The translations under genes and the position numbers were made by a program. Positions 59,481 through 64,000 of a stretch of 64,000 nucleotides of DNA are shown here, in pieces (the stretch's first letter is position 1; each line of letters starts with the position of its first letter). The DNA comes from Flavobacterium shii (lineage in GTDB: Bacteria > Bacteroidota > Bacteroidia > Flavobacteriales > Flavobacteriaceae). A model generated the notes under the pieces. It saw only the letters and a list, made by a program, of their open reading frames with translations, had not been told where the DNA came from and ran no database searches. The stretch is from NCBI RefSeq assembly GCF_025847235.1, contig NZ_JAOZEW010000010.1:124001-188000 (forward strand). Direction: 5' to 3'.

Positions 59481-62400
59481 ATGCTTAATAAGATAATACA
59501 ATTCTCAGTTAAGAATAAACTGGTAATTGGCGTCTTTACATTGCTATGGATTATTTATGGCGTGTATGAAGTTAGTCGTTTACCTATAGATGCCGTACCA
59601 GACATCACAAACAATCAGGTACAAATTATTACAACCGCTCCATCCTTAGGAGCCGAGGATGTAGAACGTCTTATAACTTTCCCGATAGAACAGGCGATAA
59701 GTAATATTCCGCAGCTTAAAGAAAGCCGTAGTATTTCCCGTTTTGGACTTTCGTTGGTTACTATCGTTTTTGATGATGATACCGATGTATATTGGGCACG
59801 TCAGCAGGTTGCCGAACGCTTGCAAAAAGTAGAAATAGACAAAAATGCCAGTAAACCCGAAATGGCTCCTGCAACAACAGGATTGGGTGAAATATATCAA
59901 TATGTTGTAAAACCACAACCAGGTTATGAGGCGAAATACTCTCTGGAAGATTTGCGAACTATTCAGGATTGGACTATTCGCAGACAGCTTTTGGGTACAC
60001 CCGGAATTGCCGACGTGGCAACGTTTGGAGGGAAACTAAAACAATATGAAATTGCAGTAAATCCAGCACGATTAAAAGCACAAAATCTTACCATAAAAGA
60101 GGTTTTTACAGCCTTAAGTAGTAATAATGAGAATACTGGAGGTGCTTATATTGAGAAAGGCCCAACGGTACTTTATATTCGAAGTGTAGGACTTACTAAG
60201 AATATAAGTGATATCCAGAACATTATCGTTAAGAATACCCAAGCAGGAACACCAATTCTTATTAAGGATATTGCCGATGTAAAAATGTCTTCGGCAATAC
60301 GTTACGGCGCTTTAACCACAGATGATTTAGGAGAATCTGTAGGTGGAATTGTAATGATGCTTAAAGGTGAAAATGCCAATAACGTAATTGTTAATGTAAA
60401 AAAACGTGTTGCCGAAATAGAGAAGATTTTACCAGAAGGCTTGAAAATAGAACCTTTTCTAGACCGTACAAAAATGGTCGATAATGCCATTGGTACTGTT
60501 CAAAAAAATCTTATCGAAGGCGCATTAATTGTAGTCTTAGTACTTGTATTGTTTTTAGGTAATCTACGAGCAGGATTTATTGTAGCATCGGTTATACCAT
60601 TGGCAATGCTATTTGCGATTATCATGATGAACACCTTTGGCGTAAGCGGAAACTTAATGAGTCTTGGTGCGCTGGATTTTGGGTTAATAGTCGATGGAGC
60701 CGTAATCATAGTCGAAGCCATTTTGCATCATATGCACAGTACCAAAAAGTATAAAGGTGTAGATAGTATTTCGCAACCCGAAATGGATAAAGAAGTCGCT
60801 AGTTCGGCAGGACGTATGATGAATGCAGCAGTTTTTGGACAAATAATTATCCTTATCGTTTACCTTCCTATATTATCTCTAGAAGGTATAGAAGGAAAGA
60901 TGTTTAAACCAATGGCGCAAACAGTTGCTTTTGCGATTTTAGGAGCGTTTATCTTATCCCTTACTTATGTCCCGATGGTGAGTTCTTTATTTATAAGCAA
61001 GAAAGTAAACCACAAACCTAATCTTTCTGACAGGATTATGGCAAGATTAGAATCCTATTATGAAAACTGGCTTTCTAAGGCTTTACGTATAAGAAAGTCT
61101 ATTGTTATTTCGGCATTTGTTTTATTTGGAATTGCTGTATTTTTATTTACCAGAATGGGAGGTGAGTTTATACCACAACTAGAAGAAGGAGATTTTGCCG
61201 TAGAAACACGTTTGCTACTAGGAACGAATCTTTCTACAACTACCGAAACAATCCAGAAAATATCTGCTGAGCTAAAAAGTAAATATCCTGAGGTAGAAAA
61301 AGTAGTATCCAGAATTGGTAGTGCCGAGATTCCTACCGATCCTATGCCTATAGAAGGTGGGGATATGATTATTGTTTTAAAAGACAAATCGGAATGGACA
61401 AGCGCTTCATCTTTTCCAGAATTGGCAGATAAAATGACGAAGACCGTAAAACAAGTTGCTCCCGGAGTTACGACTGGTTTCCAATTTCCGGTTCAGATGC
61501 GTTTTAACGAACTTATGACAGGCGCAAAACAAGATGTGGTATGCAAGATTTATGGAGAAGACTTAAATAAACTTGCCGAATATGCAGAGAAACTTGGCGC
61601 TATTAGTAAAACAGTAAGTGGTGCAACCGATTTATATGTAGAGAAAGTTACAGGAATGCCACAAATCGTTATAGACTATGATTGGGCAGAAATGGCTAAA
61701 TATGGTATTTATGTTTCGGACATTAACCAAACCGTAAATGCAGCTTTTGCTGGAGCAGTAGCGGGTAGTATTTATGAAGGAGAAAAACGATTTGATATGG
61801 TGGTTAGGGTAGAAGCTAGCGGACGAAAAGATATTAATGATGTACGTAATCTTTTAATCGCAACGCCATCAGGAATGCAAATTCCGCTTTACCAAGTAGC
61901 ATCGGTAAAAGAAATCGAAGGTCCAAACCAGATACAACGTGAGGATGCTAAAAGAAGAATCATCGTAGGTTTTAACGTAAGAGGGCGTGATGTAGAATCG
62001 ATTGTAGAAGAATTACAGAAAAAGGTAAATGCTCAAATAAAATTTGATCCGGGGTATTACATTACTTACGGAGGTACATTTGAAAATTTGCAAGAAGCAA
62101 AATCACGCCTTGGGGTTGCTGTACCAGCCGCATTATTTATGATTTTGGCATTGTTATACTTTGCCTTCAGATCTTTAAAAGAAGGAATAATCATTTTTAC
62201 AGCAATTCCATTATCGGCTATTGGAGGGATATTTGGACTTGCATTGCGCGATATGCCTTTTAGTATTTCTGCAGGAGTTGGTTTTATTGCACTCTTTGGA
62301 GTGGCGGTACTTAATGGTATTGTTTTAATATCCGAATTTAATCGAATACAGAAGCAAGGCGAAATCACAGATCCATTTCAAATTATCATAACAGGAACAA

Positions 62401-63860
62401 AAAACAGGTTACGTCCCGTATTAATGACTGCAGCAGTAGCATCATTAGGTTTCTTACCAATGGCTTTAAGCAATGGAGCAGGAGCAGAGGTTCAACGTCC
62501 ACTGGCAACGGTAGTTATTGGCGGACTTATAACGGCTACTTTACTTACGTTGTTTGTACTTCCATCTATTTATTTAATGACTTATCATACTAAAGTATTT
62601 ACTAAAAAAATGAAAAAACATAAACTGGATAAATTGACATTACTTATTGTTGGTTTATTCTTTACAGCCTCAGTTCAGGCACAGCAGTTGCCTACATCTC
62701 TTGATGAGTCTCTGTCGATAGCGGTTCAGAATAATAAAAGAGTGAAATCGGCTCGACTAAATGAAAAATCAAAAGAACAACTCCAAAAATCGGCTTTTGA
62801 TATTCCTAAACTAGCATTGGATGGTGATTATGGTCAATTTAACAGTGGTCTTAATGACACCCGTTTTGGTATCAGCCAGACTTTTGCTTTCCCAACCGTA
62901 TATAGTAATCAGAAAAAAGCCTTAAAAGAAAACTATAATACTGCTAAGGCTGAATCGCAGTTAACAGCGCAACAGATTAAATCGAATGTGAGAAATCTAT
63001 TCTATTACTATATCTGGTTAAACAGCAAGAAAGAACTATTGGCTTATGCAGATTCTATTTACAGGTTAATGGAGCAAAAATCTAATTTGCGTTATAAAAC
63101 GGGAGAAACAAATGTACTTGAAAAAAGTGCCTCTCAATCTGCCCGACAGTTTTATACCAATCAGCTTACAATGGTAAATAAAGATATTGAGATAACACTT
63201 AAATCTTTTAACGCAGTTCTACAGGATAGTATAATTCATGTTCCCGTTACAGAGAATATTAAGAATGGTTTTGCTATTTCGTTAAACGAAAAATCTAAGA
63301 TTGCTGAGTTGCCACAGATACAACTTTCGAATTATATTGCAGACGCAGCAAAATGGAGATGGAAAACCGAACAAGCCAAGATGTTACCAGATATTACATT
63401 AGGCTATAATAATTTAAGTATCACCGGAATGCAAACGAATAGTTCTGGGCAGGATGTTTATTATGATAGTAGTAACAGGTTTAGTTATGTTAATCTGGGA
63501 TTATCCATACCATTGTTTTTTTCTAGTCAATCGGCACGTAATAAAGCGGCTAAGACAGAATATGAAAACTACAAGATGATAGCAGAAGCTACTAAAATTG
63601 AAATTAATACTGCCATTACAAATGCTTTAAGTGAGGTCGAAAAGTATAAAGAGAGTCTTCATTATTATGAAAGTGACGGACTTAAAAATGCGGCTGTTAT
63701 TATCGAAGCGGCAAACAGTCAGCTAGAAAATGGAGATATCGATTACCTGCAATGGGTATTGGTAGTGAATCAGGCAATAACGATAAAAAATGAATATCTC
63801 GATATGGTTAATTATTATAATCAAGCTATAGTTAACCTACAAACTCTTAATAATTTATAA
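59481..63860 (+). CDS. CzcA/CusA-type RND metal efflux pump fused to a TolC-like outer-membrane channel
   Basis: A 1459-residue fusion. Residues 1-1043 are a heavy-metal RND transporter: N-terminal MLNKIIQFSVKNKLVIGVFT, and Asp399, Asp405 and Glu412 in GALDFGLIVDGAVIIVEAI match the proton-relay residues of CzcA; IPTDPMPIEGGDMIIVLK is an HME family mark. At Met1044 a complete Sec signal peptide begins (MKKHKLDKLTLLIVGLFFTA, then SVQA before QQ), followed by a TolC/OEP-type helical domain (~1070-1459; FYTNQLTMVNKDIEI, AITNALSEVEKYKESLHYY). Signal peptidase could release the channel. It exports divalent metals such as Zn, Co, Cd or Cu/Ag. The adaptor lipoprotein gene follows after 4 bases. Confidence 0.95.
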   Translation: MLNKIIQFSVKNKLVIGVFTLLWIIYGVYEVSRLPIDAVPDITNNQVQIITTAPSLGAEDVERLITFPIEQAISNIPQLKESRSISRFGLSLVTIVFDDDTDVYWARQQVAERLQKVEIDKNASKPEMAPATTGLGEIYQYVVKPQPGYEAKYSLEDLRTIQDWTIRRQLLGTPGIADVATFGGKLKQYEIAVNPARLKAQNLTIKEVFTALSSNNENTGGAYIEKGPTVLYIRSVGLTKNISDIQNIIVKNTQAGTPILIKDIADVKMSSAIRYGALTTDDLGESVGGIVMMLKGENANNVIVNVKKRVAEIEKILPEGLKIEPFLDRTKMVDNAIGTVQKNLIEGALIVVLVLVLFLGNLRAGFIVASVIPLAMLFAIIMMNTFGVSGNLMSLGALDFGLIVDGAVIIVEAILHHMHSTKKYKGVDSISQPEMDKEVASSAGRMMNAAVFGQIIILIVYLPILSLEGIEGKMFKPMAQTVAFAILGAFILSLTYVPMVSSLFISKKVNHKPNLSDRIMARLESYYENWLSKALRIRKSIVISAFVLFGIAVFLFTRMGGEFIPQLEEGDFAVETRLLLGTNLSTTTETIQKISAELKSKYPEVEKVVSRIGSAEIPTDPMPIEGGDMIIVLKDKSEWTSASSFPELADKMTKTVKQVAPGVTTGFQFPVQMRFNELMTGAKQDVVCKIYGEDLNKLAEYAEKLGAISKTVSGATDLYVEKVTGMPQIVIDYDWAEMAKYGIYVSDINQTVNAAFAGAVAGSIYEGEKRFDMVVRVEASGRKDINDVRNLLIATPSGMQIPLYQVASVKEIEGPNQIQREDAKRRIIVGFNVRGRDVESIVEELQKKVNAQIKFDPGYYITYGGTFENLQEAKSRLGVAVPAALFMILALLYFAFRSLKEGIIIFTAIPLSAIGGIFGLALRDMPFSISAGVGFIALFGVAVLNGIVLISEFNRIQKQGEITDPFQIIITGTKNRLRPVLMTAAVASLGFLPMALSNGAGAEVQRPLATVVIGGLITATLLTLFVLPSIYLMTYHTKVFTKKMKKHKLDKLTLLIVGLFFTASVQAQQLPTSLDESLSIAVQNNKRVKSARLNEKSKEQLQKSAFDIPKLALDGDYGQFNSGLNDTRFGISQTFAFPTVYSNQKKALKENYNTAKAESQLTAQQIKSNVRNLFYYYIWLNSKKELLAYADSIYRLMEQKSNLRYKTGETNVLEKSASQSARQFYTNQLTMVNKDIEITLKSFNAVLQDSIIHVPVTENIKNGFAISLNEKSKIAELPQIQLSNYIADAAKWRWKTEQAKMLPDITLGYNNLSITGMQTNSSGQDVYYDSSNRFSYVNLGLSIPLFFSSQSARNKAAKTEYENYKMIAEATKIEINTAITNALSEVEKYKESLHYYESDGLKNAAVIIEAANSQLENGDIDYLQWVLVVNQAITIKNEYLDMVNYYNQAIVNLQTLNNL

Positions 63861-63864
63861 TATA

Positions 63865-64000
63865 ATGAAGACATATATAACCACAATTTTTGGTGTTTTA
63901 TTTTTATTATCCTGCAATAGCAATAAAAAGGATGAGCAAAATAATGCAGGAATACAAAAAGATGAAAGTAGTATTCAATTAAGTAAAGAACAGATAAAAA
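63865..64000 (+). CDS. RND efflux periplasmic adaptor lipoprotein, 3' end outside window
   Basis: Only 45 codons are present. MKTYITTIFGVLFLLSCNSN is a lipoprotein signal with Cys17 at the lipobox, and the following acidic segment DEQNNAGIQKDESSIQLSKE is typical of membrane-fusion proteins of CzcB/CusB type. It starts 4 bases after the pump stop, so the pump, channel and adaptor form one transcription unit. The family call rests mainly on context. Confidence 0.8.
   Translation, partial: MKTYITTIFGVLFLLSCNSNKKDEQNNAGIQKDESSIQLSKEQIK

Noticed and set aside
1..64000. CRISPR arrays, tRNA or rRNA genes, insertion sequences, prophage or integrase genes
   Set aside because: I looked for regularly spaced repeats, T-loop patterns, transposase and integrase motifs and found none; the repeats present are short palindromes without coding capacity.

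Overview
This window looks like chromosome from a member of the Flavobacteriaceae, most likely Flavobacterium or a close relative. The DNA is AT-rich. Many genes are preceded by the Bacteroidota -7 promoter box TAnnTTTG rather than a sigma70 -10 box. The gene content also fits: menaquinone-only quinone genes, a TonB-dependent receptor, a CzcA-TolC fusion pump, a small histone-H1-like protein and short PAS histidine kinases. No rRNA, tRNA, CRISPR array, insertion sequence or prophage was seen. Several families of short palindromic intergenic repeats are present.

Layout. 1-6.0 kb: 3' part of a TonB-dependent receptor, a lipoprotein glutathione peroxidase, a Crp/Fnr-type regulator beside a cysteine hydrolase that carries a perfect 18-bp palindrome in its promoter, a GNAT acetyltransferase and a periplasmic thioredoxin protein. 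6.1-16.4 kb: menaquinone region (menD, DUF2853, cvfB-like, menB, menA, metallo-beta-lactamase-fold hydrolase, then an S41 peptidase and a TPR protein, then menC). 16.6-23.8 kb: envelope proteins (HhH and OmpA), CYTH and YpdA-like pair, an msrA-selO redox operon, and a class V aminotransferase. 23.8-29.0 kb: small conserved genes, including a five-gene minus-strand operon with an M23 peptidase, and repeats. 29.0-31.6 kb: an XRE regulator divergent from an M14 carboxypeptidase, with six matching candidate operators between them, and an Lrp regulator. 31.7-42.8 kb: housekeeping metabolism (PEP carboxylase, RecQ, a polyamine pair of arginine decarboxylase and a deoxyhypusine-synthase-like enzyme, aroB, proline dehydrogenase). 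43.0-45.6 kb: small regulators, a histidine kinase with DUF1508, and a histone-like gene.

The most unusual part is 45.7-55.1 kb on the minus strand. It is an oxidative-enzyme cluster: a small subunit like that of FAD-dependent sugar dehydrogenases, a GMC flavoprotein with a C-x5-C-x3-C iron-sulfur motif, a VioB-type ferritin-like protein, an ABM monooxygenase-like protein, a possible lipocalin/nitrobindin-like barrel, a tandem Dabb-like protein, a predicted bicovalent FAD oxidase, a cupin and a luciferase-like oxidoreductase. I know of no pathway with this composition. It may be an undescribed oxidative modification pathway.

55.5-57.6 kb holds an NRAMP-related transporter with DDPSG and TPY in place of the DPGN and MPH motifs, followed by an MgtC protein; magnesium uptake is suggested. 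57.7-58.6 kb encodes a cysteine-free 307-residue protein whose N-terminal two thirds can be aligned by eye with the gasdermin pore-forming domain. 59.0-64.0 kb begins a heavy-metal efflux operon: a small protein, a CzcA-TolC fusion and the start of the lipoprotein adaptor.

All calls come from reading the sequence. No database search was run, so family names rest on recognised motifs and lengths.
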